A stretch of 64,000 bases of DNA from Thermococcus sp. (GTDB lineage: Archaea; Methanobacteriota_B; Thermococci; Thermococcales; Thermococcaceae), in assembly GCA_027075325.1 (NCBI GenBank), contig JALTBN010000043.1:202542-266541 (forward strand), given 5' to 3'. The notes below the pieces were generated by a model, which did not search any database, was not told the origin of the DNA, and saw only the letters and a program-made list of their open reading frames with translations. The translations under genes and the position numbers were made by a program. How positions within the stretch are numbered: position 1 is the stretch's first letter; the number at the start of each line of letters is the position of its first letter. Positions 38,385 to 47,280 of this stretch are shown in pieces.

Positions 38385-39660
38385 TAACTACCACCTTCTC
38401 GCTTATTTCCCTATCAAGGGCGTTCAGGAGTATCTCTGCCACGAGAATGGAGGAGAATCTCGGGTCCTTCACACCGAGGGCAACGTCAACGGCCTTGGAG
38501 ACGTCACCCATCTTGAGCAACCTGTGGGCAATGTCCGCCAGAACGACCGAACGGAGGCGTTCGTCTTTTATAACCTCCGCGACCTTCATAGCGCCCTCTA
38601 TGTCCCCCCGGATGAGGGAATATCTGGCTATCTTGACGCGGACTTCCTCACTGTTCGAGCGCTCCCATATAGCTCGTATACTCTCCCAGTCGCCATCGTC
38701 TGGCCTCTCTAAGAAGCGGTTCATAACTGCGCGGCCAACTTCGGAGGCCTCCTTGGAGTTCAGGACCCGGATGAAAGAGGGCAGCGCCCTGGGGGCAACG
38801 TCCACTAATCTGAGAGCGGTTTCCGCAAGGGCGCTACCGTCCCCAAACTTTCTCAAGAGGTCTGCAGCCTCAACGGGCTCGCCGGCAATGGCAAAGGCTA
38901 TCGCCAGTTCAACTTTGAAATCCTCCCCGAACTTCCCAACGAGCTCCTTTGCGAGGGCTTTCAGCGCCGGGACGTGCTTTTCAATGATTCCCCTTTCCTT
39001 CAGGAAGAAGAGAGCTTCCTTGAACGCGTGTTTTGCCCATTCCTTGACACCAATCTCCATTATGACCCCAATCCCGTTCTCATAGCTTCCCATGAGGAAG
39101 TACGACTTCATTATCTCGATTATGGCCTTTGAGCGATAGGGCTCGGAGGAGATCTGTTCCAGTGCCATTTTGCTTTTCCTTATCCTGTAGGCAACTTTAA
39201 CGCGCTCCGTTCCTATGAGGGACGTGTTCCTGCGAATGATCTGAAGAAGAATGCTGTCCCTGAGCTCCGGGTTCTCTACCTCCATCGCGTACATAATCGC
39301 TTCGCTTATCTCCCCGAGGCCGAGCATGTACCTGGAAGCGAGGGTCATGAGATCATCGCGCACCGGGGAGGGAAATGCCCTGGAATCCTCAACAACCCTG
39401 AGATAGAGTTTTTTCGATGTGTTGAGTCCGGCTTTTTTCATCGAGTAACCTATTGAGAGAAGGGCCCTGAACATCTTGACGGGATCCTCGATCTCCTTAG
39501 TTGTCTCAATGGCCTTAAGAAAAACGAGTTTGAACTTCGCGTCCTTTACCTTTGCGAGACGCTCTCCGATTTTAGCATAGGTCGTTGCCCGGAGGTAAGG
39601 ATCGCGTATGACTTCAACGGTGTTTATTATTTCAGAGGTTAGCAATGAACGCACCCCCAT
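38347..39660 (-). CDS. Helical-repeat (TPR/HEAT-like) protein, unknown
   Basis: About 437 aa, composed of repeated helix pairs of roughly 30-35 residues. Examples are IRDPYLRATTYAKIGERLAKV, IEDPVKMFRALLSIGYSMKKAG and IKDERLRSVVLADIAHRLLKMGDVSKAVDVALGVKDPRFSSILVAEIL; the recurring D[EP].R..[TV]...I is visible. This is a scaffold fold with no catalytic motif, likely a Thermococcales-specific family. The start is uncertain: ATG 39660 has no clear ribosome-binding site, whereas TTG 39645 follows GGGGGTG at six bases. Confidence 0.75.
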   Translation of the reverse strand: MGVRSLLTSEIINTVEVIRDPYLRATTYAKIGERLAKVKDAKFKLVFLKAIETTKEIEDPVKMFRALLSIGYSMKKAGLNTSKKLYLRVVEDSRAFPSPVRDDLMTLASRYMLGLGEISEAIMYAMEVENPELRDSILLQIIRRNTSLIGTERVKVAYRIRKSKMALEQISSEPYRSKAIIEIMKSYFLMGSYENGIGVIMEIGVKEWAKHAFKEALFFLKERGIIEKHVPALKALAKELVGKFGEDFKVELAIAFAIAGEPVEAADLLRKFGDGSALAETALRLVDVAPRALPSFIRVLNSKEASEVGRAVMNRFLERPDDGDWESIRAIWERSNSEEVRVKIARYSLIRGDIEGAMKVAEVIKDERLRSVVLADIAHRLLKMGDVSKAVDVALGVKDPRFSSILVAEILLNALDREISEKVVVNGKTKNPDAKGI

Positions 39661-39704
39661 AACAAACTTCCGAAACTAAGGTTCTTAACGTTATCGGCCC
39701 AAAT

Positions 39705-39716
39705 GCTTTTAAAAGC
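39705..39716. promoter_or_regulatory. Palindromic TATA element between divergent genes
   Basis: gcttttaaaagc is a perfect 12-bp palindrome, 24 bp before ATG 39735, so that message is probably leaderless. On the other strand it could also serve the helical-repeat gene with a leader of some 30-40 bases. Confidence 0.45.
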
Positions 39717-39734
39717 CCAAGTAAAGCTTTTTCC

Positions 39735-40835
39735 ATGTACGCAGTAATCTTTGGTAAAAATCCAGCCCTCAGTGAGGCAGAATTTCACTCATTCAGCAGG
39801 AGGTTCGGCCTCAAAGTTCGGCCCGCAGAGTCCAACCGTTACTGGGTGTTATTCGAGTCGTCCTCTGAGATTGAGAGGCACTTCCACTGGCTCGGCGGTT
39901 CGCTCAAGCTCGTGAGAATAATCGGCGAGGGGGATGGTGCGATAAGGAACCTTGAGTACTCCAGGCTCTTCACGGTCAGCCTCTACGGGAGGAACGACTG
40001 GAGGCTCTGGAGGAAGCTCGGGAGCGATATAAAGAGGGAGTTCAAGGAGGAGGGGCCTGCAAAGTTCTTCAAGCCTGCAAAGACCTACGCGATGCCGGCG
40101 GAGCTCATCCTGAAGGGCTTTCCGGAGGTTAAAGACTTCGTCTTCATCTTTAAAGAAGACGGGAGCTTCCTCGTTGGCGAGACTGTTAAGGTCACAGACC
40201 CCTTCGAGCTGAAGAAGCTCGACGTCGAGAGGCCGGTTCAGAAGCCTATACTTTCAATCCCGCCCAGACTGGCGAGGATAATGGTGAACCTCTCGGAGGT
40301 CAGAAAGGGCAGCTTTTTGGACCCCTTCTGCGGCATAGGGACGGTCCTCCAGGAGTTCGTCCTTCAGGGGCTTTCAGCCTATGGCAGCGACAGGGACGAG
40401 GGGCAGATACGGGCAGCAAAGAAGAACCTCGCCTGGCTCAGGAGGGAGTTCCACCTCAAAAATTCTGCCCACCTGGAGGTCTGCGATGCGAGGAAGTTAA
40501 AGAGGTGTTTCAGGCAGAGGTTCGACGCCATAGTGACTGAACCGTACCTAGGGAAGCCGCTCAAGAGGCACCCGGGCAGGGGCGAGGCAATTAAACTCGC
40601 CAACGAGCTGGACCGTTTTTACTACCCGGTCTTCGAGAGCTTTGCCGACGTCCTCAAGAGGCACGGCAGGGTGGTCTTCGTCTTCCCTGCCTACAAGCTG
40701 AGCGGGGGCGGGGTGTACAGAAAAGAGAGGAAGTGGCTCGGAAAGCTCGGCTTCGAGGTGCTCGGCAGGTACACGGACTACGAGGAGAGGCACAAGCTCG
40801 TAAGAGACATCCACGTGCTGAGGTACAGGGGTTAA
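39735..40835 (+). CDS. Trm11/TrmG10-like class I methyltransferase, probable tRNA modification enzyme
   Basis: A 366-aa protein. The N-terminal half resembles THUMP-containing tRNA methyltransferases (MYAVIFGKNPALSEAEF..., SDIKREFKEEGPAKFFKPAKTYAMPAELILKGF). The C-terminal Rossmann domain has SAM motif I FLDPFCGIGTVLQEF and catalytic-loop TEPYLGKPL, where true G10-N2 enzymes have [DN]PPY. The altered EPY makes it a diverged Trm11-family member whose target base I cannot name. Leaderless start. Its stop overlaps the convergent CoA-binding gene by four bases. Confidence 0.8.
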   Translation: MYAVIFGKNPALSEAEFHSFSRRFGLKVRPAESNRYWVLFESSSEIERHFHWLGGSLKLVRIIGEGDGAIRNLEYSRLFTVSLYGRNDWRLWRKLGSDIKREFKEEGPAKFFKPAKTYAMPAELILKGFPEVKDFVFIFKEDGSFLVGETVKVTDPFELKKLDVERPVQKPILSIPPRLARIMVNLSEVRKGSFLDPFCGIGTVLQEFVLQGLSAYGSDRDEGQIRAAKKNLAWLRREFHLKNSAHLEVCDARKLKRCFRQRFDAIVTEPYLGKPLKRHPGRGEAIKLANELDRFYYPVFESFADVLKRHGRVVFVFPAYKLSGGGVYRKERKWLGKLGFEVLGRYTDYEERHKLVRDIHVLRYRG

Positions 40836-41263
40836 CCGATAAGCCTCTCGTGCTCCTGCTTTATGCACCTGTGTGCGACCGCTATTAGGCCAGCTTCCTT
40901 CGCCCTTTTGAACGCCGCCCTGTCGTACGTTCTGAACTGGAACCAGACGACCTTCGCGCCCTTCTCTATTGCCTGCTCGACGTACTCCATCGTGAACTCG
41001 GGTCTGACGAAGAGGTCGACTATCTCCACATCGTCAGGAATATCGAGAACGCTTGGATAGCACTTTCGCCCGAGAACCTCCTCATAGCGGGGGTTCACGG
41101 GATAGACCTCGTATCCTTTCTCAAGGAGGTAGCGCATCACCTGGTTCGCGTCGCGCTCCGGCTTTGGAGATGCCCCAACAAGGGCTATCTTGCGGTATTT
41201 CGTGAGTATCTCCTTGATGTCATCATCGTCCAGCTTATCAACCGGCATTATCCTTACCATCAT
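40832..41263 (-). CDS. CoA-binding domain protein (CoA_binding_2)
   Basis: A protein of up to 143 aa with a Rossmann-like nucleotide-binding fold: KIALVGASPKPERDANQVMRYLLEKGYEVYPVNPRYEEVLGRKCYPS, then DVEIVDLFVRPEFTMEYVEQAIEKGAKVVWFQ. Stand-alone members bind CoA; the role is unknown. The start is ambiguous among ATG 41263, 41260 and 41248, with GGTGGT closest to the first two. Confidence 0.88.
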   Translation of the reverse strand: MMVRIMPVDKLDDDDIKEILTKYRKIALVGASPKPERDANQVMRYLLEKGYEVYPVNPRYEEVLGRKCYPSVLDIPDDVEIVDLFVRPEFTMEYVEQAIEKGAKVVWFQFRTYDRAAFKRAKEAGLIAVAHRCIKQEHERLIG

Positions 41264-41328
41264 ACCACCAGCCCACTTTCCACCTCAAGGCTTAAAGGAA
41301 TAGCCCTTCAAGGAGGGATGGTGGTGAC

Positions 41329-41766
41329 ATGGTTCTCTATGAGGAGAGGCTGACGAGCCGGACCTTCCAGATCCTCATGCTGGTTCCGATTATCTCGATG
41401 TTTTCTGGCCTCTACGCAACGTATAAGGCAGGTGAAGGCGTTGAGATAATGCTCGCCGCCACGCTTGGAGTTGCGGTTCTGCTCCTCGATGCCATGGCAG
41501 TTAAAATCGAGATAGACGAGCGCGAGGTAAGGGTAAGGGGGCTGATCGGACTCCTCATCAGGAAGACCGTCAGGATAGAGAACATCGCCAGTTTCTCCGT
41601 GTCAGAGGGCTGGATGGGCTGCTCCGGGGCATTCCACTTCAATCTGCCCGCCAGGGGCTGCGTTGTGCTGCGGCGGAAAAAGGGATGGACGGTTTCCTTC
41701 ACGACGAACCATCCTGAGGAGATAGCGAGGGTATTAGCTATGCTCGGCGTTCCACGAGAACCTTAG
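41329..41766 (+). CDS. Membrane protein with PH-like domain, unknown
   Basis: A 145-aa protein. Two transmembrane helices near the N terminus (FQILMLVPIISMFSGLYATY, IMLAATLGVAVLLLDAMAV) are followed by a beta-rich part (IEIDEREVRVRGLIGLLIRKTVRIENIASFSVSEGW...GWTVSFTTNHPEEIARVLAML) in the style of bacterial PH domains of small membrane proteins. ATG follows GGTGGTGAC. The 3' end overlaps the convergent NfeD-like gene by 29 bp. Confidence 0.75.
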   Translation: MVLYEERLTSRTFQILMLVPIISMFSGLYATYKAGEGVEIMLAATLGVAVLLLDAMAVKIEIDEREVRVRGLIGLLIRKTVRIENIASFSVSEGWMGCSGAFHFNLPARGCVVLRRKKGWTVSFTTNHPEEIARVLAMLGVPREP

Positions 41767-42118
41767 CGCCGCTCACGCCGATGACTACAACATCCTCGCC
41801 CCGTTTAGCAGTCCCGTTTACGCACTCCGCACTCCAGAGCTCGTTCTCTATCCTCACGAGGCCCTCTGGAGTTAAATCCTCAACCACCACCGCGGTTCTC
41901 CCGATCAAACTCTCTGAGCCGGTCTGAGGCCTGGCGTTCAGTCCGCCGCGCAGGATGAAAGGAGCGATGAGAAAGTCCTTGGCCAGGAGAACCGCTATAA
42001 CTGCCACCACCGCCCAGAGGGGAACCTCAACCCCGAAGCCGGACAGCACCCAGATGAGGAAGAGGCCCACTATAACCTCGTCGGCCATCAGTGCCAGGAA
42101 CTTGAGGAGGTTTCTCAT
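41738..42118 (-). CDS. NfeD-like membrane protein, C-terminal OB-fold type
   Basis: A 126-aa protein with two N-terminal hydrophobic segments (FLALMADEVIVGLFLIWVL, VPLWAVVAVIAVLLAKDFLIAPFIL) and an OB-fold (LIGRTAVVVEDLTPEGLVRIENELWSAEC...KRGEDVVVIGVSGAKVLVERR), as in short NfeD proteins that work with stomatins in membrane quality control. No stomatin gene is adjacent. ATG 42118 overlaps the upstream peptidase stop (ATGA). Confidence 0.82.
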   Translation of the reverse strand: MRNLLKFLALMADEVIVGLFLIWVLSGFGVEVPLWAVVAVIAVLLAKDFLIAPFILRGGLNARPQTGSESLIGRTAVVVEDLTPEGLVRIENELWSAECVNGTAKRGEDVVVIGVSGAKVLVERRA

Positions 42119-42762
42119 TCGGCGCCACCGAGCCACCGCCAGTAGGGGTTGAGCTCAAGGATGCTCCACCACTTCTTAAGCTCCTTCCTGGCTTCCCTGT
42201 AGTCAGGGTAGAACTTCCCGACCAGCTCCCAGAACGCCTTCGAGTGGTTCATGTACTTCAGGTGGGCCAGCTCGTGGACCACCACGTACTCCCTAAGCCC
42301 GGGCGGGACGGAAACGAGGCGGACGTTGAAGTTCAGGTTTCCCTTTGGGGAACAGCTCCCCCACCTGCTCCGCTGATACCGGATGTAGACCCTTCCCGGC
42401 CGGAGACCTATCTCACCCGCGTACCTCTCCACGAGGGGGAGGAGCTCCTTCCTGAGAAACCTCTTGAGGCACGAGAGGACTTCGTCCCTGCTGGGCGAGA
42501 GAATCACGGTCTTAAACCTCTCGTGAACCCTGGCCCTCCTCCCATGAATCACTTGGTAGAACTCTCCGTTTACGGGGAAGCCCAACTCGGCCATCTCCCG
42601 CAGACCGTCTATCTCGGCCAGCTTGGCCTCGAGCCAGCCCCTGTGTTTCTCGACCAGGGCGTCAACGTCGAAGCCTTCTGGAGCGGTGACGAGAACCTCT
42701 CCGTCCGGCCTGACCTCAATGCGGGCGTACTTCACGGGGCGCCTGCGAACCTCAAGCCTCAT
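42115..42762 (-). CDS. YgjP-like (DUF45) zinc metallopeptidase
   Basis: A 215-aa protein with the family's RYQRSRWGSCSPKGNLNFNVRLV followed by the zinc site VVHELAHLKYMNHSKAFWELV (HExxH plus a downstream histidine and Glu). N-terminal MRLEVRRRPVKYARIEVRPDGEVLVTAP is typical. ATG 42762 follows AAAGGTGATGGT. It is a probable two-gene operon with the NfeD-like protein, suggesting a membrane or protein quality-control role (inference). Confidence 0.88.
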   Translation of the reverse strand: MRLEVRRRPVKYARIEVRPDGEVLVTAPEGFDVDALVEKHRGWLEAKLAEIDGLREMAELGFPVNGEFYQVIHGRRARVHERFKTVILSPSRDEVLSCLKRFLRKELLPLVERYAGEIGLRPGRVYIRYQRSRWGSCSPKGNLNFNVRLVSVPPGLREYVVVHELAHLKYMNHSKAFWELVGKFYPDYREARKELKKWWSILELNPYWRWLGGAE

Positions 42763-42799
42763 ACCATCACCTTTTAAGAAGAATGGATAAAAAGTCCTT

Positions 42800-43599
42800 A
42801 TGAAGGTTCGGGTTATCGAGAGGAGGGCGAAGGGCATCTACACCCGCTCGAGGATTCCCGGCGTCGAATGGACCGTGAACCAGTACGTCGGCTGGCGCCT
42901 TCGCCTGCAAATACTGCTACGCCAAGTTTCTGACCCGGTGGAAGGACTACGGTGAGTGGGGCAGCTGGGTAGAAGTTAAGACCAACGCGCCGGAGCTTGC
43001 CAGAAAGCGCGTTAAGGGGAGTGTGGTGATGTCCACCGTGAGCGACCCCTACCAGCCGATGGAGGCGGAGCTGAGGCTGACGAGAAGGGTTCTCCGGTAC
43101 ATGGACAAGAGGAGCGAGCTCTCCATCCTGACGAGGTCGCCGCTCGTAACGCGGGACATTGACATCTTTACACTCTTCCGCTCGATAGAGGTCGGGCTGA
43201 CGATAAACGGCTTCATAAGAAGGGAGAAGAGGCTCTTCGAGCCGCTGACGCCGGTTCACAAGGCAAGGGTGAGCGCCCTCAAGGAGCTCCATGATGCCGG
43301 ATTAAAAACGTACGTCTTCGTTAGCCCGATAATCCCGGAAATAACGGACGTCTCCGCGATAGTCGGGGACACGAGAGACTTTGCGAACCGCTACTTCTTC
43401 GAGGTTCTGAACCTCCGGGCGGCGGGAAAGGAGTTTCAGACCCTGCTCAAGGAGGAGTACCCTGAAAGCTACGCGGTTCTAACCGACCGGGAAGTTCGGG
43501 GAGTTCCTGCGGGGGCTGGGGGAGGAGATAAAAGGCCTGGGGGTAAAGGCTGAGGGGATAGAGACCCACCAGAGGGGCTGGGAGTTCGTTAAGATTTAG
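42800..43599 (+). pseudogene. Radical SAM protein (SPL-like, COG1533 type) broken by two single-base insertions
   Basis: From ATG 42800 the frame reads MKVRVIERRAKGIYTR...WTVNQYVG, then hits an extra G near 42894 exactly in the first cysteine codon of CxxxCxxC. Removing it restores GC-AFACKYCYAKFLTRWKDYGEW and a long radical SAM domain (VVMSTVSDPYQPMEAELRLTRRVL, LSILTRSPLVTRD, VSPIIPEITD). A second extra G near 43490 shifts the end; removing it gives KFGEFLRGLGEEIKGLG...GWEFVKI and a TAG at 43597-43599 that abuts the convergent gene. Either a young pseudogene or two sequencing errors. Confidence 0.8.
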
Positions 43600-44232
43600 T
43601 CACCAGCTTGATGTTAGCAGAGCACCACCATGAATAAGCCAAAGCAGGAGAGCAGTTCCAAGGGGAACCGTGAGCTCATCATAGGCCGAATTCATAGGGA
43701 GGCTCTCGATGAGGGTAGCTATAAGGGCAACCAAAATCACAATCGGCCACTCGACTTTCACACCCACCGCAGAGTAAGACAGCCACACCGCGAAGAGCGA
43801 TACTAAAAACATCGTCGTACTACCGATGACGGTCTTTCTTCTGTTCCAGGGAAGTCCAGGACCCCCTATGCTCATCCCAGCCAGAGCATTGCAACAGTCG
43901 CCGAGGGTGGAAACCCACAGGGCCGCTAGTGCTGGAAGCTTTGGGAAGACCGTGCATATCACGGCGATCGTGATCCAAAACAGGAAACTGCCGAGGTAGT
44001 TGTCGGACTCGTCTTCCCTCGCCATCATCCTGTAGCTCAGCCCAGCTATGGGAACTTCAAACTCCCAACCCCTGCGAAGTTTGACGTGTTGGAGGGTGTA
44101 GAGAAAAGCCAAGAACCACACCACGGCCAGAGTGACCCATCTGGGTGTGAAAAGCACTATTGGAGGCCCCAATATCCCCGGAGAGAAGTGCCAAGCTTTT
44201 CTGACAAGCTCTCTGCGGGGTATCCGTTTCAT
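43600..44232 (-). CDS. Membrane protein, dolichol/phytol-kinase-like (CDP-alcohol-independent kinase family)
   Basis: A 210-aa protein with about six transmembrane helices. The opening KRIPRRELVRKAWHFSPGILGPPIVLF (Arg, Lys, His around helix 1), STLGDCCNALAG and the cytoplasmic KTVIGSTTMFLVSL resemble the polyprenol kinase family, where the basic HxxG start and the KT[xx]GS motif bind CTP and lipid alcohol. Assignment is by motif resemblance only. ATG 44232 follows GGTGGAATC. Confidence 0.65.
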   Translation of the reverse strand: MKRIPRRELVRKAWHFSPGILGPPIVLFTPRWVTLAVVWFLAFLYTLQHVKLRRGWEFEVPIAGLSYRMMAREDESDNYLGSFLFWITIAVICTVFPKLPALAALWVSTLGDCCNALAGMSIGGPGLPWNRRKTVIGSTTMFLVSLFAVWLSYSAVGVKVEWPIVILVALIATLIESLPMNSAYDELTVPLGTALLLWLIHGGALLTSSW

Positions 44233-44263
44233 GATTCCACCAGGTGATAGTGGCATCCATTGT

Positions 44264-45583
44264 TTATAGGATCTTCGGGATAACCGCGATCACCAGCGAG
44301 TTAACGTTCGTCCCCGTCGGCCCCGTTCTGAGGAGGGCCCCAACCCTCTCAAGGGCGTGATAGGCGTCGTGCATTCTGAGGGCTTCTTCGATGTCGATTC
44401 CAGCTTTTTTCAGCTTTTCGAGGGTTTCTCCGTCCACGATTCCACCTGCGGCATCCGTAGGGCCGTCGGTTCCGTCTGTATCTACCGCCAGGACGACCGC
44501 GTTAAGGCCCGCTATCTTCCGGGCAACGCTCAGGGCGAACTCCTGGTTCGGGCCGCCGAGGCCTGTCTCTCCCGTTATCGTGACCGTCCACTCGCCGCCC
44601 GCTATCAGGACGGCGGGCCTCTCCAGTGGCCTGTCGTTCCGTGCTATCTCCTGGACTATCGAGCCTATTGCGAGCGCCACCTCCCTGGCCTCGCCTTCGA
44701 GGGTCGTCGTCAGGATTTCGGCGTTGTATCCCAGTTCTTCCGCCTTCTTCTTAGCTGCCTCACAGGCTACTCTACCGCTCCCCACGATGAAGTTACGGAC
44801 GTTTGGTAAGTCCTCCTTCAGAGTCTCCTCGGCTTTTCCGCTCAAACCACGCTCGATGTGCTTCTTAACGCTCTCCGGCAGCTTCTCCCAGACGCCGTAG
44901 AGGTCCAGGATCCTGTATGCATCCTGGAACGTCGTGGGGTCCTTCACGGTAGGGCCGGAGGCTATGGCCTCAAGCCTGTCCCCGACCACGTCGGAGAGAA
45001 TTAAGCTTATCACCGTCCCTCTAACGCGCTTCGCGAGCTTTCCGCCCTTCACCGCGGAGATGTGCTTCCTCACCGTGTTTATCTCGTATATCCTTGCCCC
45101 GCTCTTCAGGAGCAACTCGTTCGTCCTGATCTTGTCCTCGAGGCTTATCCCCTCCTCTGGCAGGAGGAAGAGGGCGGAACCTCCGCCTGAGATGAGGACG
45201 AGGAGAATGTCTTTAGGACCGACTTTCTCCGCCAGCTCAAGGCCGAGTTTGGCACCGAGGAGTGAATTCTCGTCGGGAACGGGGTGGCCTGCCTCGATAA
45301 CCTTAATCCCCCGCGTTCTGGGGCAGTTCTCCGCGTAGCTGTACTTGGTGACGACGACACCTTCCTCTATTGCACTGCCAAGGACATCTACCGCGGCCCG
45401 GGCCATGGCGCAGGCGGCCTTGCCGAAGGCGAGGAGGTAGATCCTGCCTGCAACTTTGAAATGCTGCTCTTTAACAGTTAGTTCGTTTCCGTCAAAAGAG
45501 AGTGAGCGAGTAACTGCACTGTGCGGACTAGCCGCTTCCAGAGCAGAGTTCATGACCTTCACGGCAACTGTTCTAAGGTTCAC
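44264..45583 (-). CDS. Glycerate 2-kinase (MOFRL family)
   Basis: A 439-aa kinase converting glycerate to 2-phosphoglycerate, used in sugar and serine catabolism in Thermococcales. Family regions are YLLAFGKAACAMARAA, GHPVPDENSLLGAKLGLELAE, VLISGGGSALFLLPEEGISLEDKI, SDVVGDRLEAIASGPTVKDPTTF and the C-terminal MOFRL part GGEWTVTITGETGLGGPNQEFAL...AVDTDGTDGPTDAAGGIVD. GTG 45583 overlaps the upstream stop (GTGA) and follows GGGGTGTGGGAA. Confidence 0.92.
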   Translation of the reverse strand: MNLRTVAVKVMNSALEAASPHSAVTRSLSFDGNELTVKEQHFKVAGRIYLLAFGKAACAMARAAVDVLGSAIEEGVVVTKYSYAENCPRTRGIKVIEAGHPVPDENSLLGAKLGLELAEKVGPKDILLVLISGGGSALFLLPEEGISLEDKIRTNELLLKSGARIYEINTVRKHISAVKGGKLAKRVRGTVISLILSDVVGDRLEAIASGPTVKDPTTFQDAYRILDLYGVWEKLPESVKKHIERGLSGKAEETLKEDLPNVRNFIVGSGRVACEAAKKKAEELGYNAEILTTTLEGEAREVALAIGSIVQEIARNDRPLERPAVLIAGGEWTVTITGETGLGGPNQEFALSVARKIAGLNAVVLAVDTDGTDGPTDAAGGIVDGETLEKLKKAGIDIEEALRMHDAYHALERVGALLRTGPTGTNVNSLVIAVIPKIL

Positions 45584-45987
45584 TTCCCACACCCCGCCAG
45601 TTGGAGTGAAGAAAGAACCTTTCTGGCATCCTCTTCGCTTATACTGCCCCCTTTGAGTGCCTTCTCCAGAGGGTAAAGGGCGGTAAAGCACTGGGCCGGA
45701 AGGCGGGGACTTCTGGTTAGGGCGTAGCTCTGCTCCCCCTTGTACATGAAGTGCCAGTCGAGCCGGGTCATGACAATGAACCCCATGATGGCGAGAAAGT
45801 AGGAGATGTCCACGAACTCGCGGAAGGAGAACCTCTCAGATATCCCAGGAACGGAGTAAAGCTCCTTGACGAAAACGAAGAGTATCATAAAGCTGTTTGC
45901 GACGCTGAGGTAGCTCGCGGCCCTCGCTATTTTGAGCTTCCGGGGAACAACCAAATCCCTCGTCTTTACGAGTTTCCCTATGTCCAT
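45580..45987 (-). CDS. Small membrane protein, unknown
   Basis: A 135-aa protein with two likely transmembrane helices (YLSVANSFMILFVFVKELY and FVDISYFLAIMGFIVMTRLD) and a soluble, helical C-terminal part. It is coupled to the glycerate kinase by a four-base overlap. No family recognised. ATG follows GGTGGGAGC. Confidence 0.7.
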   Translation of the reverse strand: MDIGKLVKTRDLVVPRKLKIARAASYLSVANSFMILFVFVKELYSVPGISERFSFREFVDISYFLAIMGFIVMTRLDWHFMYKGEQSYALTRSPRLPAQCFTALYPLEKALKGGSISEEDARKVLSSLQLAGCGK

Positions 45988-46183
45988 GCTCCCACCGGGT
46001 AAAAGTTGCGAGAGGAGCTTAAAGACATTAGCTCATGTGCAAATCCCATACTCATCGGAATTTTAGCCTTCCGTCCTTCCATAAGGTAACTTTTACGGCT
46101 TTTATCGGGAGGACACGGATGTTCAATCAGGTTTTTAAAGCGTTAATTAGACCTCCCCACAGAGAGAGGATTAGGTGAGGCTA

Positions 46184-47185
46184 ATGGCGATAACCTTTGT
46201 ATCGAACCCGAACATGCCGGAGGAGATTGCCGAGCTCTTTAAAAAGCAGCACTACGCGCTCGTTGGAAGGCACAGCTCGGTGAAGCTCTGCCACTGGCTC
46301 AAGGAGAGCATAAAGCACGACCGCTTCTGCTACAAGCAGAAGTTCTACGGAATAGCAAGCCACCGCTGCCTTCAGATGACGCCCGTTACAGCGTGGTGCA
46401 CCCACAACTGCATATTCTGCTGGCGCCCGATGGAGGGCTTCCTTGGAACCGAGCTCCCCCAGCCCTGGGACGATCCAGCGTTCATCGTCGAGGAGAGCAT
46501 CAAGGCCCAGAGAAAGCTCCTCGTCGGCTACAAGGGCATGCCCGGCATAAACATAAAGAAGTTCGAGGAGGCTTGGAACCCAAGGCACGCAGCGATAAGC
46601 CTCTCTGGAGAACCCATGCTCTACCCTTACATGGGCGACCTCGTTGAGGAGTTCCATAAGAGGGGCTTCACAACCTTTATCGTAACCAACGGAACCGTCC
46701 CTGAGAGGCTTGAGGAGATGAAGCGCGAGGATAAACTCCCGAGCCAGCTCTACGTCTCGCTTACCGCTCCAGATATAGAGACCTACAACAGGGTAAACGT
46801 CCCCATGATCCCCGACGGCTGGGACAGGATAAAGCAAACGCTCGAACTCATGAACGGCCTTCCAACGAGGACGGTTATCAGAATGACCCTCGTCAAGGGC
46901 GAGAACATGAACAACCCGGAGGGCTACGCGAAACTGATAAAGCTCGCCAACCCGATGTTCGTCGAGGCCAAAGCTTACATGTTCGTCGGCTTCTCAAGGA
47001 ACAGGCTGACCATCAACAACATGCCGCGCCACGAAGAGATCAAGGCCTTTGCAGAGGAACTCCTGAAGTATCTGCCAGGCTACCACATCGAGGACGAGTA
47101 CGGGCCGAGCAGGGTCGTGCTTATAATGCGCGACGACGTCGACCCGAAGGGCCGCGGCATGGAAGGCCGCTTCGTGAAGTTATAA
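46184..47185 (+). CDS. taw1: 4-demethylwyosine synthase (tRNA wybutosine pathway)
   Basis: A 333-aa radical SAM enzyme that condenses pyruvate carbons onto N1-methylguanosine 37 of tRNA-Phe. The radical SAM cluster is CTHNCIFCW (Cys72, 76, 79). The second 4Fe-4S cluster cysteines match Cys36 (KLCHW), Cys49 (RFCYK) and Cys62 (SHRCLQ). AISLSGEPMLYPYMGDLVEEFH, QLYVSLTAPD and GEPxxYP are diagnostic. ATG 46184 follows AGGTGAGGCTA; the upstream GTG is part of that ribosome-binding site. TATA aggtttttaaag near 46129. Confidence 0.95.
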   Translation: MAITFVSNPNMPEEIAELFKKQHYALVGRHSSVKLCHWLKESIKHDRFCYKQKFYGIASHRCLQMTPVTAWCTHNCIFCWRPMEGFLGTELPQPWDDPAFIVEESIKAQRKLLVGYKGMPGINIKKFEEAWNPRHAAISLSGEPMLYPYMGDLVEEFHKRGFTTFIVTNGTVPERLEEMKREDKLPSQLYVSLTAPDIETYNRVNVPMIPDGWDRIKQTLELMNGLPTRTVIRMTLVKGENMNNPEGYAKLIKLANPMFVEAKAYMFVGFSRNRLTINNMPRHEEIKAFAEELLKYLPGYHIEDEYGPSRVVLIMRDDVDPKGRGMEGRFVKL

Positions 47186-47280
47186 TCCTGACAGCAACCT
47201 TCTTTTTCTTCTCGTTCTCCTTCATGTCCCGTGGAAAACTTTATTTATTCTGACGCAGACTATGGGTAGAGGTGTTAACA

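Noticed and set aside
39681..39689. GTTCTTAAC, a SurR-type GTTN3AAC core
   Set aside because: A six-fixed-base motif is expected many times by chance in 64 kb, and neither flanking gene belongs to the sulfur/hydrogen regulon.
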